Assembly (NCBI GenBank): GCA_029721515.1
Contig: CM056559.1
Location: forward strand, 6,883,001-6,947,000
Reading direction: 5' to 3'
Length of the DNA stretch: 64,000 bases
Source: Synanceia verrucosa
Lineage: Eukaryota > Chordata > Actinopteri > Perciformes > Synanceiidae
Shown here one piece after another: positions 1-12,810 of this stretch (the first letter of the stretch is position 1; every line of letters begins with the position of its first letter). The notes below the pieces were generated by a model. The model was not told the DNA's origin. It did no database searches and saw nothing but the letters and a program-made list of their open reading frames with translations. Both the position numbers and the translations under genes were made by a program.

Positions 1-256
1 GTTAGTTTTCAAATAAGGCCTAATTGTGCCAAGGCAGGCTAAGGTACAATGATTTCCCCAAACAGCTGTATTTGACGCATCGGTGCCAAGAAGACATGAT
101 GAAAAATAAAAACTCTTTAAAAAGGTGCATCATGAACACTGAGATTGTCATTGTGCATAAATTTGAGGATGCATTTCTTCAGACCTCCTCTCAAATGAAA
201 AGTGCTGGTAAACTTCCAAAAAATGTACTTAATGGAACATCTGTAAACCCAAAGGT

Positions 257-297
257 TGTTATATATTGTTATATATGTATATATTGTTATATATGTA
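257..297. repeat. TA-rich short tandem (GTTATATAT-type)
   Basis: The 9-10 bp unit GTTATATAT recurs with small variations over about 40 bp. It is an ordinary low-complexity tract with no gene nearby. Confidence 0.6.
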
Positions 298-1985
298 ATT
301 ATATTGAATATAAGTAATAATAATGAGTTGATTATGTCACACAATGTCTTGCAAACCTTCATGTAAGTTGTCTGTTGACACAATTATTCAAACCGGTGTT
401 GGTCCCTCAGTGAATACATTTAATCACCTGACATGCCACTGATGTGTAACACAATAATTTAGATTCATAAGACAGAACCAGGCATATATGCAGCTTTGTA
501 AACCTGATAAAAACAAAGCAAATGCATTTTTCTGTTATTGTGCAGACTGAAACAATGAACACATTGTTGTCGTACATTTATATTTGTAATATAACAGCAC
601 AGATTTCATTGTTTGGTAAATAACTACATACACATATTCAATGCAAGAATGGGGAATTTTAGTGTCTGCATTTAAACAAGGACGTGATGTACCCTTGGAA
701 GAATATTTGCAGTGCTGTCTAATCGTATTTAGGGTGCTGTTTATTTGTGCTTTGGGCCTTGGCACCTTCTGCTCAGGAACAGTTTACTCAAAGGAGAAGC
801 CAGCCTGGATTCTCCTTGCAGTCTGCTGCTTTTAAAGGGGATGAATGCAGCTGACATGATCTGCCATTAGAGAAGCTTATTTTAACCCTGCCCGCTGTTC
901 ATACTGTAGGTCTTCATCCATGTTGTGCAAACATGAACGTATAACGTAAACTAGCTAGTTTGGCAAATAGATGCCCAATCTAAACCTGCAAGACAACCAG
1001 AATTTTGCATGGGAGGCGGCCAAAATTGACTATTTTTTGTAAATTATGCTCAAATTAGCACCCAGAAGCATAGAAATAAAGCCTCATAGTACGCCATTTC
1101 CAGTAGGTTTTCATTTCCACTGATGCAAAGTCTTGTTTTGAGGATCAATAGTGTAAATAAGATCTATGTACATAAAAGAAAAATAAATCATTCCAGGTTC
1201 AGATAGTGCTCTCGGCATATGCACACTATTATTAGTGCATGCTCTATTTGCTTCTCTGCTGCTGTGTAGCCATGCATGCAGACATCACCTTATTAGTTCA
1301 GAACATGAACACAATGAACACTTTTGCTATTCACTTTTAAAAGCATGTGTTGTGGTGTGCATTTTAAAATGCAATAAAAAGAATACGCAAATCATTTGGT
1401 AATAAATGCTTCCAGTAGCCTAGTAATGATGCATTGGCCTCATAAATCATGACAAATGGCGACAGAGACGCAGTCAGAGCTGTGACATTGAGAATGAGGT
1501 GCATTGCTCTGTGAAAGTAGAAAGCCTCCAAGTTGCTGTGTTAAAGCAAAACCGTCTTCTGGCACCCTATCTCTCATACCTACTGATTATTTATGTGCCA
1601 CTGGTAAATGTGCTGAGCATGGCTAAGTGTATAAATAGCAGTAGGGACATCATCAGAGGCTTCAGCTCATGAGGGGAAAGGGGAAGAAGCTCTTACTACC
1701 AGAGCATCAGATCATGAGCAACAGAGAGGTGATCCTCCCTGATTCATCAAGAACGGCGGTGAACCCTCTCATGCTCGTATAGTCTGCATGTTGAAGGCTC
1801 ATGGGTAACCTTTTGACCTCTGTGGCTACTGGATGACTAAGTGCATTATTCCACTACATTCCCCTCGATTCACTGACTTATACGTGTGACACGGTTTATC
1901 CTAACACGGATGTTTTATTTATTAAAAATAGCTGCGTAACCAGAGCACTTATTAGAGCGTGTATTATTCGATGTGATTCTTTCAG

Positions 1986-2079
1986 GCAACTTGTGTTTTT
2001 GCTCAGTGTCACCGCGGTCACCGTCTGCACTACGACGAGATTTCCGTCCGAACAAAAGAGTCACAACATCCTAGTCACG
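1986..2079 (+). other. Weak candidate exon, possibly non-coding
   Basis: A 94-nt segment is preceded by an acceptor-like TGATTCTTTCAG and followed by a donor-like G|GTAAAT. It is more CpG-rich than its surroundings. No protein similarity is recognised. It may be a 5' non-coding exon of the downstream LRFN-type gene or a chance pairing of splice-like sites. The polypyrimidine tract is short. Confidence 0.15.
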
Positions 2080-5067
2080 GTAAATATTCTAGTAAAAAAC
2101 ATTTTTTTCCATATCTCTTTATGCTGCCGCCACCCCCGCCGTTATCTCTGTGTACTCGTGCATCCAGCTCTCTGCACTGCAGCCCACAGTACATTCCTCC
2201 TCTTTGCCTTGGGTTGTTGCCTTTGTCTGGAGCTGTCTCATCTCTGGAGGTCACACTGGCCGCCCTGGAGGTACTGGTAACGGTCAGTGTGCCAGCCGAG
2301 TGGGCATGCTAAGAGAACCATATGCTGTCTGTTAAATCACACTCAGTGGAGGCAGCAGTACAACTCGCTATCTGATTAAAATCACAACATGCTTAAAAAG
2401 CCATCAGTTAAGCACACTGTGTATTAGAGCAGGTACTTATAGCATCCATTCCTTTCTCAACATGTCGCTTCTTGTTTAGTTTTCCACTCTGATCGCTTTA
2501 AGAGTAGGGCGATTAACCAGGCCATACTCACTCTACATGCTAGCCTCTTGCCACTATCCATCCAACTGCTTATGTTCACCATGGCCTGATATCAAACGTG
2601 TGTGTTTCTATATTCACTTTTTATTGGAGGTTTGATAATGGCAATGCGAGTCCTGGCCTCAAAATGTTTATTTTAGCCCTGTGGCAAGTCAGGCCGAATA
2701 ATAGAGAAGTGGATGTGCTGTGTGCCGAGCATTTTCACACAAGGTTTAGACACTGCGAGAGAAAAGCCCTGTGGCAGCTTCTTTCTCGCTCTTCATTAAC
2801 AATTCTAGAGGGTGTTTCGACTGAGAGGCGATAATGTTTCCAGTCCCACACCAGCGACTAACAGGTACTGCAGTGTACATGAATAGCATGTTTCAATTTT
2901 CAGTATGAAGCCATCTGCACTGGAACGCACTGAAAAAAGAAGTCAGTGCAAGAATGTCAACCGAAACATCCATTTTCTCACGATGTGGAGACACAAGCCA
3001 AGCTTACAGTTATCTAAAGGGCTGCCTCGCCCCGCGCTCTGAAGCTTTGAGGTCCTGAAGCACTGAACAAATAGCTGTTTGTCCTTGAGGACAGCCGCAA
3101 ATGAGAAGGCTGGGTTGCTACGCTGGGTTTAGAAAACAGGGGAAAGCAAACCACCACCCTGACAGCTGCAGATTTAGAATCTGATGAATCATCAGTCGTG
3201 TATAAATCATCATTCTTCAACAGACTGCATGTATCTAAAGCTGTGCTATTGTTTCACAGCTGAAACTGATTAATTGATTATTCATTTGACAGAAAATGCC
3301 TCCATCGAACTATTTTCATGATCTATGAGTTGTTTTATTAATTATTTGTTATTTTTTCAAGCTGAAAATGTCAAATTATATTCTGCTTCCTGCTTCTCAA
3401 ATGTGAGGATTTGACTGAATATGGAAAATCAAGCAATTTGAATATTTCACCGTAGGCTCTGGGAAATTTTATCAGATGCTGTCCAAACAATACAAATATT
3501 AATCAAGAACTTAGCTGGCACATTAATTGAAAATATAATGTCCAATAATGATAATTCCTACAGAATTTCAGTCATCTCAGTTATGCTTTAAAAGCTGCAA
3601 GTCTGTTTTAATCATCCTGCAGCATTGGCAGTGACTGAGCTTATGAGCCTAATGACATGTGATCATTGAAGGATGTTTTGGAGCAAAAATATTGCTTGTG
3701 AGTGTACAACTCTTCCCTTCTCCCAACGGCAGTGTTTTTAATTAGGAGAACAACAATAACTAAAATGCAGAGAAGAGAATCTTCTCACAAACCCGCCTTT
3801 TCTGTCTCTTGTTTGAAGTCTGTGTTCACGCAGCGTTTGTGTTTGATGCGTCTGCGTGGGAGTTTGATGAAGAGATGGAGGGGCAGTTAGCAGCCAGTCA
3901 CTGTATGTAAGATTACAGCTGAGGCGTCAGGAATAGCTCTGGTGATATTTGCAGTGCGAGTGTGCGCGCCGTGTTTTAATCAGTTCCTCGGCGTTCAGGG
4001 AACATGAACATAAGATGGACGTCTCGGAGATGTGCGACATGCGTGAAATTGTACTTCTCACATCGCTGTCTTAGGTCAGGAGGAAAGCTGGCTATTGGAC
4101 GTTACGTAATGACATTTCGAGAATAAAGGAATTAAGTTGCATTAAAAACTTGACCAAATACCCCTGCCTGAATGATGTATCGCTGATGTCCAGGAACACT
4201 TTAGATTTTGCTAAAAATATTTGGAACCTTGCTGACATGTTAAGGGAGCTCCTGTGAGCGGGAGGGAGCAGCAGAAAGAGAAGGAGAAGAAGCTTGTGTG
4301 TTTGGGATGTAATGGATGGTTTATTGGACAAACTTTGAAGGTTGCGCTCAATGTCAGGGTCTTTTGTGGAGAGCCCACCTTGTTTACACTTAGCAGAAGT
4401 GAGAGTTTGGGATTGGTAAATATGTCTTGCTTGGACAAACACCCTGTGTTGCTTTTGTCTGGGGCTGATAAAAAAGGACTGTTTGGATCCTAATCAAGAT
4501 TGTTGCTTTGGCAATTAAATCTGACAGAGGAGAATCACAGCTATTCCTCTGTTGTCATTATTCCTGGGGAAAAAAATGTTGAAAGTGGTCCCTTTTTCTT
4601 CATCTACAAAAGGTTCAATTAACTGTGATGGCTCCATGTACGCCTTTAGTTGTGCACTTGGGAGAGGGAAAACAAATTGTGGCTCCCTTGAATTGTTTTA
4701 GCCCATATACAGTGTGCAGCAGTTTAAATGAGTTCCAAGAAGTTTATTTGTGTGCTCTGAAATCTGTTTACACCTCACCAGTTTGGTTTGGTTCTTCCTG
4801 CAGCTTCCTCAGTTAAGTTTAGAGCGTGTGAGATTATCCACACTCAAAACTGTGGTATGCATGAGTCTAGTTGCTCTTTTTTGCAGCTGCACTGATGCTC
4901 ACTTACAACATTTATATGCTGTCAGCTGGTAAATCACCAAGTAAAGTCTATTTATGTAGATAAGTGCAGTCTGGTTTTCTGAGGTCAGTCACTGGAATGC
5001 ACTTTTAAGGATGAGTGATACTTTGGAGAGTGACTTTTTATGCCTTTCCAGAACTAATCAGATTGAA

Positions 5068-5240
5068 AAACAGAATTAGCTTTATTGGCCGTGTAAGTGT
5101 GTGCACAAGGAATTTGGAAGGACGGTTTTAGCTACTCTTGAAGTATTTTCACAGAAATAGACATAACAGCAAACTTGTATGACAGTATATTCAGGAATTA
5201 CACAAGAGTAAAACTGCAGAGAATGGATTAACCTGCTGTG
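5068..5240 (+). repeat. Degenerate dispersed teleost repeat fragment
   Basis: The text reads cagaattagctttattggcc, then a stretch like 'gtgtgcacaaggaattt', then 'cacagaaatagacataacagc'. This resembles by recall a dispersed fish repeat with the core 'ctttattggccaagta..gcacaaggaattt'. No ends or target-site duplication are visible, so it is a truncated, old copy. Family assignment would need a repeat library. Confidence 0.4.
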
Positions 5241-6128
5241 TTAGCTGCTCCAGCTGCAATTCAAGAATGTTACTCCATGTTTGTTTCTGTGTCTTCTGTA
5301 TGGATATCTATTACTGTATGTGTATTCATCAGCTGCTGAGGATACAGACTTGTTGTTTAGAACATGTAGCGTTAGACTGAATATTTAATTATGTCATCAA
5401 TGGAGCATTACGGGTGCAGACACCCTTTACAAGAGTCTCATTTTAAAACAAGTCACTTGAAAAGGTTGTAAAGTCAGAGGCGCCGTTCATGCAACTCATG
5501 GAGCTCCAAGCTTAATTGCCTCGCTAGTTACTACTGATAAAATCTCCTAACAGCATTTTATTGGGCAAAATGAATGGCCACCGTTAGAAATAGGAGACCT
5601 GCTTTCATTTAGCTCTGAAATGAAAGACCCACTGTTAAGATAGTTACTAACAATAAAGCCAATCCGATGATCTCTGTAAGCAAAATTGGATTTGATGGGT
5701 TAAATTTCTGTTTATGTCCCCCAACACAGGTCTCATCACATATGCTTTTATTAGTTTTACAAGAAAATAAAAGGAACATGAGATGCCTAGAGATACACAC
5801 ATGAACATCACTACATCTTTGCAGCTTTACAAATACAACAATGTACATTTCTCAGCGATGATGTGGGCCTGACAGCAAATTAGGCTATGTTTTGTCATCC
5901 TCACTTGTTGAACACCTTGGCATTTTAGTTTGAAGGGTATAAATGTTAATATTTATCGACAGTGCTGGACATTTTTCACAAGTTTGACATATAGCAGCAG
6001 AATCAATGCAGCTGTCACTAATGACCTCAAAAGGTAGGCCTTATTAAATGCAGTGCAGTGGCCTGTGTATGTCCCACCGATTGAAGCTTCAACTCTGTGG
6101 TCAATGTGGAACTTGTTATATTGTATTA

Positions 6129-6447
6129 TAGGGGTGGGAAAAAACATTGATATGGCGATATATATATTACAAGAAAAAGTAGGCTCATGTTTTGGGCCGT
6201 TCAGACACACACAGTACGTTGTATATGCATACACTTTATTTTGCTTGGCTGTTCTTCACCTGAAATTGATTGACAATGTCATGTGAAATGGATTCAGTGC
6301 GGGCTATGAATTCTGAAATTATTATTATTTCTTGCAATATATCAATTATTGCAGAATTGCTATTTTGTGATAGTATCATTTTCATGGCCAAAATATTACT
6401 ATAGTGTTAGTATTGTATCGCAATGTACTTGGTGATACCCAGCCCTA
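6129..6447. mobile_element. Non-autonomous hAT-like DNA transposon
   Basis: The left end reads TAGGGGTGGGA and the right end reads ATACCCAGCCCTA, which are imperfect terminal inverted repeats. They are flanked by an 8-bp target-site duplication, TTGTATTA at 6121-6128 and TTGTATTT at 6448-6455 (7 of 8 match). An 8-bp duplication is characteristic of the hAT superfamily. The 319-bp interior has no transposase and is AT-rich with TATCG-type motifs. It shares the TAGGGNTGGG end with the element at 32562-33235, so the two likely belong to related families. Confidence 0.7.
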
Positions 6448-6455
6448 TTGTATTT

Positions 6456-9400
6456 TATGCATTTCGACATGACATAATATTTGACAGTACGCTGATAGTC
6501 TTACTCCAATATTTCTGTGTCGCTTTTATCACATTCATTGGCTTTATTTAAGTTGATGAAATGCATATTGTATTTACTGTACAGCACAAAGGAAGACCTG
6601 ATGGTACTTAGATGCTCATTCATATTCATTGAATTTATATATTCATTGAAAGGAAAAACTAACCCAGCTAATGAAAGTGCTTCAGTATACAAGCCAAGAT
6701 GAATGTATTCAAATTAATTACTGGTAAAAGACAAACAACAGTGATGCATATAAAGCCGTAAGTCTTCTTTAAAGAAGGAGGCAGGTTGAAATGATATTTC
6801 TGCTTCAATATCTCCTCTTTTAAATTCCCTCTGGCAGAGGGCCTGTGGGCAGAAAATGATTGTTCCACTACTTGAGAAATATCAAATCATTTGTATTGAG
6901 TCTGGGATGGAATCAAATATTGAACTATAAATTGAACCTTTTCATGATTCTGACACTATTACAACTGGTGCCGTTTGGCCCCCAATGTTATTTGTACTTG
7001 CACATTAAGGTGTGACCGTTTATTTCTCTCTGCAGACTGCTTTGAAGTGAACGCTGTGAGGAGCATCCAAAACGACACGATATTCTGGTGAGTTCCCAAA
7101 TTGAAATTAAACCCCTCTTCACATTTGCATAATATACCAGCACACATAACCCATGCAGACCGTGAACATGAGCGGAAAGTGATGGGGCAAAGGGGATAGA
7201 GTAGTTGAATTCACAAAGAATGGATTGCGGCCACTGATCTCATTTCTAAGTCCAATTCAGTAAAGATATTGCACCAATGATTACAGAGCAAGCAAGCCCT
7301 TACATTTATGCAGCTGAGCGTAATTTGCTTTTATTTGCGTCTGATTGCTATCACTAAATGTTGCCTTTGCACCAGTAGGCAGAAAAGAAAAAATGTAATT
7401 TTCATGCTTGGAGCTGTCCTGACCAACAGAGTCCAGAGGTATTCCTTAAGGAATTCAAACAACACAGTGAGAAACTGGATTTGGGATTTACTCTCCACAT
7501 CTGTCAGTATAAATGCCACCAACTCTCTGAAGAGGCTACTAACTTCACTGTAACTATATGTGGCTATTAGTGCTGATCTTTGTGAGTCGGACTGTGTGGC
7601 TCATTTGCATAGGAAGGCGCTTATTACCTAATTTGAATACACGTAAATAGCACAGGAGCAACGTTTCTCTGTTTACATGGCGGTGCAGTTAGGAGTCTTT
7701 TTGAGCGTCTGCGGGTGCTTCCAGAATTTTCTTTTTGTTCCACAGGGTCAGTTTGTTCCTCTCTCCATGCACGCATATTCTCACTGCATTAAACACAAAG
7801 GCAAACCCTACAGTTTTACCCGTTTCTTCCCTTTTCCCTCCCACACATTTAGCTTCTTGTTCTTTTCCTCCTCTCTCTGTCACATACAGATTTAACCACA
7901 TGTTCAGATGCAGATAGAGCTGCAGAGTGACACTGTTAGCCATCCTCTCACATAAGCAGGGTTGGGCTGGCGCCACGGCTGTTTGCCTCATAGCCTGCGC
8001 AATGGGAGTCGGCTCCATTATCAGAGCTACTGCTTCACCACCCTGCAGCAAACCCAGCATCCTCTGCTCCTGCAGATTTAATTTCTTATCTCAATAGGGA
8101 AAACAGCCCCTCTGATGAACAGCAGAAAACACCCAGGGCTTCTGTGAAAACAGACTGAGAATACATGCAATAGATGGTTTGATGAACTTTTGAACGGTCG
8201 CAGGGTCGGTATTCTTCACAGGAATTTGTCGTTGGCCATGGCCATGGGAATTTCCTTTATACTGTAAATAATTATACAGGACAGGGAAGCTCTCTACGCC
8301 ATTAATCCACGGGTGAAGCAATTATTTATGGACCTGCCATCAAGGACATATCAGGCATGGTGTCTCTAATGTGCTGCTGCTGTTGTGTGCTTCATGTTTG
8401 CAGACAGTCAAAGGCAGATCCTCAGCTGCTGTTCTCTCACATGACATTAACTCAGCGTGAACTGGTGTTGCCTCTGTTAAAAAGTCTTGTGAGAGCATAT
8501 TATTGCTTCTCAGCAAAGAGCATAGCTGGATATTCTAAATGACATGTTTTCATAAATGTCAATTTTAAAAAAAAACAAAAAACACATCCAAGCTTCCTGC
8601 TGTGGTGTTACTTTTCCCCCCTCTTTTTTTCATAGCCTGCAAAAGTTCTGCTGGATTCTATTGTCGGTGATGAAAGAGAAATATTTGACTTGTTGTGGCT
8701 TTTCCAGCCTTTTTACAAGCAGCTTCATCAATGTCATGTAAAGCCTCTGTGGTGGTAATTGTGTGTGAACTTTCTCATGCTCTAAAAGAAAAGTTATTAT
8801 GTGAGGACAAAGAAGCTATCCTGGCTGCATTAGTTTTCTCATATTTTACAGTTATCACCAGGTAGGGCTGCTCTCACTGATAGTAGTAGCATCTTATCTT
8901 ATCTATTACATGCATGTGAGTATAAACAGGAAAAAAAAGAGAACCAGACGACGCCACAGACACCATATCAAAGCATGTTTGAGAGACATCACCACACACC
9001 AGGCATGGCTGCTAAACGCTGCAGATATTGATTGTGATCGCCTTCAGATGGCTGGGGTTTACATAATGTGGCACCGTGAGAGGACATTGATTTTCCTTGC
9101 TTTGAACTGGCACTCCTGCAGGATGCTTTTCTGCACAAGGGGAGTGTCTGGCCTCAGCATTACTCAGGGATGCACAAATCGGCTAACGGTTATTTAGCAA
9201 TTGGGTAGAAATAGAAAGTTAATAATGCGTAGTACGAGCAAAAACAAACCATTATTTTCGTCACCTAGAAATACATGAAAGAGGATGTAAACCTTTTTTA
9301 TTTTATAATGGAACGAGCAGATCGTTATTATCAGTGAGGACATGATTAAAACACATTAAATGAAAATTTTATTATTAAGCACTCAGGAGCTTTGTGTGAT

Positions 9401-12200
9401 GTTAAATTAAACACAAGTTGATGGTGTGGTCATGAAATTATTCATTATCCTTATATTCTTTGAGAAGGTGATTGTGGTTTCTTTTGCAGGAAATTAGTTT
9501 GACATCATTATTACGTGTGAGATCCAGGTAACAATATTTTCATTAGCTCTCCTTTTGAAAAGCTGTTTTATGTAAAAACACTGCACCAATACGTAGTCAT
9601 AACTCTCCATAGTCGGATTTATTTGATATTGACTTCATATATCCTTGTTAGTGCAAGTGTGTCTGCTTTATGGATTTTTTTTTCTTGATGAGAAAAAAAA
9701 AACATAATGACACTTTTCTACCTTAAAGATACTCCACAGGTCGTTGAATACTGTATGTGGGAGTTCACAATGACTAAGCATTTATGCAAACGGGATAGTG
9801 AGAACAGCATGAGGAAATCTGAAGGACAAATTGTAGACGGAAGGAAAAAGTGAGTCTTCAAAGATGCAGCGATAATCATCTTGACAGGCAATTTGATTCG
9901 ATTTTTCCTGCTCGAGCTACAAAGATGTGAAACGAATGCATTTCTCATTTCTTTTTTTTTTTTCACAGAATCAAAGTTGTGGTCAGTTCAGTAGTAAAAA
10001 CAAATTAGGTTTATCAGGCTTCCCCTAATGTCCGCTCGCTGACATCTGCAGTATGAACACAGTAAAGAAAAAGTTCAAATGCATTTGATGGAAACAATGC
10101 AATAAAGCAGCAAAAAGCAAGTGAATTAATAAACAACATGTCATTTAATTAGTGCTGATACTTTGGGATGCTGATAAAATGCTTAATCATTTTTCCCTTT
10201 TTCATAGTGCATTACCTCAGGTTATATTTTTCCATATAGAATTAAATAAATGCTAGCATGTTTATTAGTAATTAATCAGCCCTGAGCAAGGTATTTTATA
10301 AACGATTGATTATATAAGCAGCAATGGATAGGGTTTTGTATTTAAGTGTGAAATAGTATTGCTTTTTATTACTCATAAACTGTGTACGATATTAGGCCCT
10401 GCAGGCTTTTCTAAAGCAAATCATGATTTTCTCATGTTATCATACAGCAGGAAAAGGCAAAACCAATTGACAGGAGTCTTATATATTGTGAAACTGGATT
10501 AACCATTTTACTCCATGAGAGCACATGCAGCATGCCGAAAATATCTCTGCACACAAGTATAGATTTTCGACTAACTTTGAAATTAGACTCTCTTCATGCA
10601 AATGACTGTTTTGATGTCTTTTGTTGGCATCTGCTGCTTTTCTCAGGGCGCTATAATTAAACAGGAGGAGGCCGCAACCCTTCTTTATTCTGTGTCAGTT
10701 TGAGAAATTGCTGTTGCGAAACGCACTGTGTCAAAGCAATACAAGTTGAACAACAGCTAGATTTCCCACACAATGGAATCCATTTTTAGGAGTGGATTTG
10801 TGGATTAGTCGTTATTAGCAATTAGCAAACTTGGACATGGAAAATTTACCAAAAAAAAAAAAAATCATGGAAAACTTTCTCAACAGCATTGCAACACATT
10901 TTGTACTTTTCACAGATATCAACACGCAACTGCTTGGAAATCAGAACTTAAGAGGACACATTACTTGTTTCTCTGCGGCTGAAAAATGTATTGAACTGCT
11001 CTGATCCACTCTGCTGGTAATGACTTAAGTTGTGACACCCCCATTTATAGATTAACACACATTAGAAGGAGGGGAGTTAATGGTCACTTTCAAGTTCAAT
11101 TTAACAGAGTTGAAGCACCTTGAGTTTCTTTAAATTCTTTCCCGACAGCAGTGCTCCATCACAGCCCAAATAATCTTTTCGAATTATGGAACAAACACCA
11201 GATATCTGTTAACTCTCCATGTGTCACCACCCAGGTTTACACCCACAGCATATCCCTGATCTGACAACATCCTCAGCATGACTCTCATAAATCATCATTA
11301 AAGAGCACCGACCCGGGCACTTTGTCAGAGTTTGCAGTCCAGTGGAACGGCACAAAAAGGGCAGAAAATAGATCCTTTTGATGAACAACAGATTATGATG
11401 GAGTGGTGAGCAAACTTTCCTCTCATTTACTGCCCACATGTGAAGTGCAGCAGGACCTGCCATCTCACACAGCAGCAAATTGCAGTCTGATCCCAAAGAC
11501 AAGCAGCAAATGGGATGTAATTCTCTTGGATCTTTGTTAAAATCTACTGTGAAACTCATGGTGCTCCTTTCAGTTTTAGATTAGTGCAAACGAATGGAAA
11601 CTAAAAGATCAAATAAATATGCAAAATTATTAGCAAATTATTATATTTACACTCAGAGCATGTGTTCTTTGTTGTAGAATTATATACAGTACAGTATTTA
11701 TAGACTATCCACATACATTTACATTACAAAGAGGAGCTTTTTTTTGACAGCTTTGTGTATTATCAGAGGATCAGCAGTCTCTTTCAGATTCCTTTTGTTT
11801 TATTCACGTCACATGTGAAAATGCATGTGACTTGAGAGCTCACCTCAGCTGCTTCTTTGTTTTTAGTTGGTCCACCTCTGACGGAGGTGTTTCTAAAATT
11901 AGAAACTCATGTGAGATACCCTGCAGTGGCTTATTGCAATAAGCCTGAATATGTCATAAAATCTAATGGAATATTCAGGGATTCATGACAGATGTATGTT
12001 TGGAAATGTTCAATCAATGAACATCGACACATGCAATGTACATTTTTTTCTTAACATGAAAGCTACTATCTGCAGCAAATATCTGTTTACACGTAATTTT
12101 ATTTTAATTTGGGGGTTGGTTATACCTCAGTATTATGGACGTAATCAAGATGCTCTCTATACCCTTCATAGCAAAACCGATGAAAAGTAAATGCACTGTG
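6456..12200. other. Gene-poor non-coding stretch
   Basis: No recognisable protein gene. It holds one good candidate small exon (7036-7087). A fragment near 9168-9230 beginning 'agggatgcacaaatcggc' resembles the end of a common vertebrate DNA-transposon repeat, but no partner end is seen. Homopolymer A/T tracts occur at several points. The stretch 10100-10330 is rich in ATTA-type motifs and looks like candidate regulatory DNA. Confidence 0.55.
7036..7087 (+). other. Candidate small exon with strong splice sites
   Basis: A 52-nt segment is preceded by a strong acceptor (TTTATTTCTCTCTGCAG) and followed by a near-consensus donor (CTG|GTGAGT). One forward frame is open throughout and would give CFEVNAVRSIQNDTIF; the other two contain stops. 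I do not recognise the peptide. The likeliest role is a 5'UTR exon of the LRFN-family gene downstream, or an exon of an unrecognised non-coding transcript. Only RNA data can settle it. Confidence 0.35.
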
Positions 12201-12208
12201 CATTAAGC

Positions 12209-12810
12209 CCCAGATACACTTTTCCAACTACGTAATACGTTATCCAACTCCGTAACCACGGAGATCCCTCGAGCCTTTGCAGTTCTCTGTAGTGGTGCGT
12301 GTTGTGCAGCCCTGCCGTGAAATACACCCCCTCAGAAAGTGAAGTAGTTCGCCTTAATATCGCAGAAAATGCAGGGGAAAATACTGTTTTACTATTCAAT
12401 TATTTGTGAGGGAGATAGTAGAGAAGAACATCGGTTGATTACAGTCTTTAAAGCTCCTCTAAAGAGTGCAACAATAACAATAACAGATGTTCTTCTCAAC
12501 ACAAAATCAGATAATAGCGAACGCAAATCAACACCTTTCGGTGTGTTCTGTGGAAATATACCCCAGCCATAATTACTAAATGAATTAAATGGATTTTTTG
12601 AGCAAATTGAATGTATTTGACATGCGTTTCACAAGGCGAGGGCGTGCATTTCATAGAGGAGAGCTAGAGGACCAATCACAGCCCTTGCCGTCTCCATTTT
12701 CCCTTGACGGAGTGACGGACAGTTAAAAAATATTTCACGTGCCTAGAGAGAACGGAGAGGCTCTCCGTCAGGCTCTCCAGCAAGGTAGAGGGCTCTCCGT
12801 GTCCACATAC
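12209..12810. mobile_element. Degenerate inverted-repeat (MITE-like) element
   Basis: Near the left side (about 12255-12285) the text reads CCACGGAGATCCCTCGAGCC. Near the right side the reverse complement reads ACACGGAGAGCCCTCTACC, so the flanks are inverted copies of each other. The right part is CpG-rich with repeated CTCTCCGT motifs, unlike the AT-rich surroundings. The exact ends and a target-site duplication could not be fixed. The interior shows no intact transposase. The superfamily is uncertain (PIF/Harbinger-like or hAT-like). Confidence 0.45.

Larger units (their letters stand above)
1..6120. other. Gene-poor, AT-rich non-coding stretch
   Basis: No open reading frame here resembles a protein I recognise. 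All are short, and none has paired splice signals with coding-like composition. The stretch contains a small TA-rich tandem at 257-297, a weak candidate exon at 1986-2079, a somewhat GC-richer block around 2120-2310, and a degenerate repeat near 5068-5240. Homeodomain-type TAATTA/ATTA motifs are dense around 3240-3600, which could mark regulatory DNA, but that is inference only. Confidence 0.6.

Noticed and set aside
9490..9527. 38-nt segment with acceptor-like TTCTTTTGCAG and donor-like CAG|GTAACA
   Set aside because: Very short, AT-rich, donor only moderate; likely a chance pairing.
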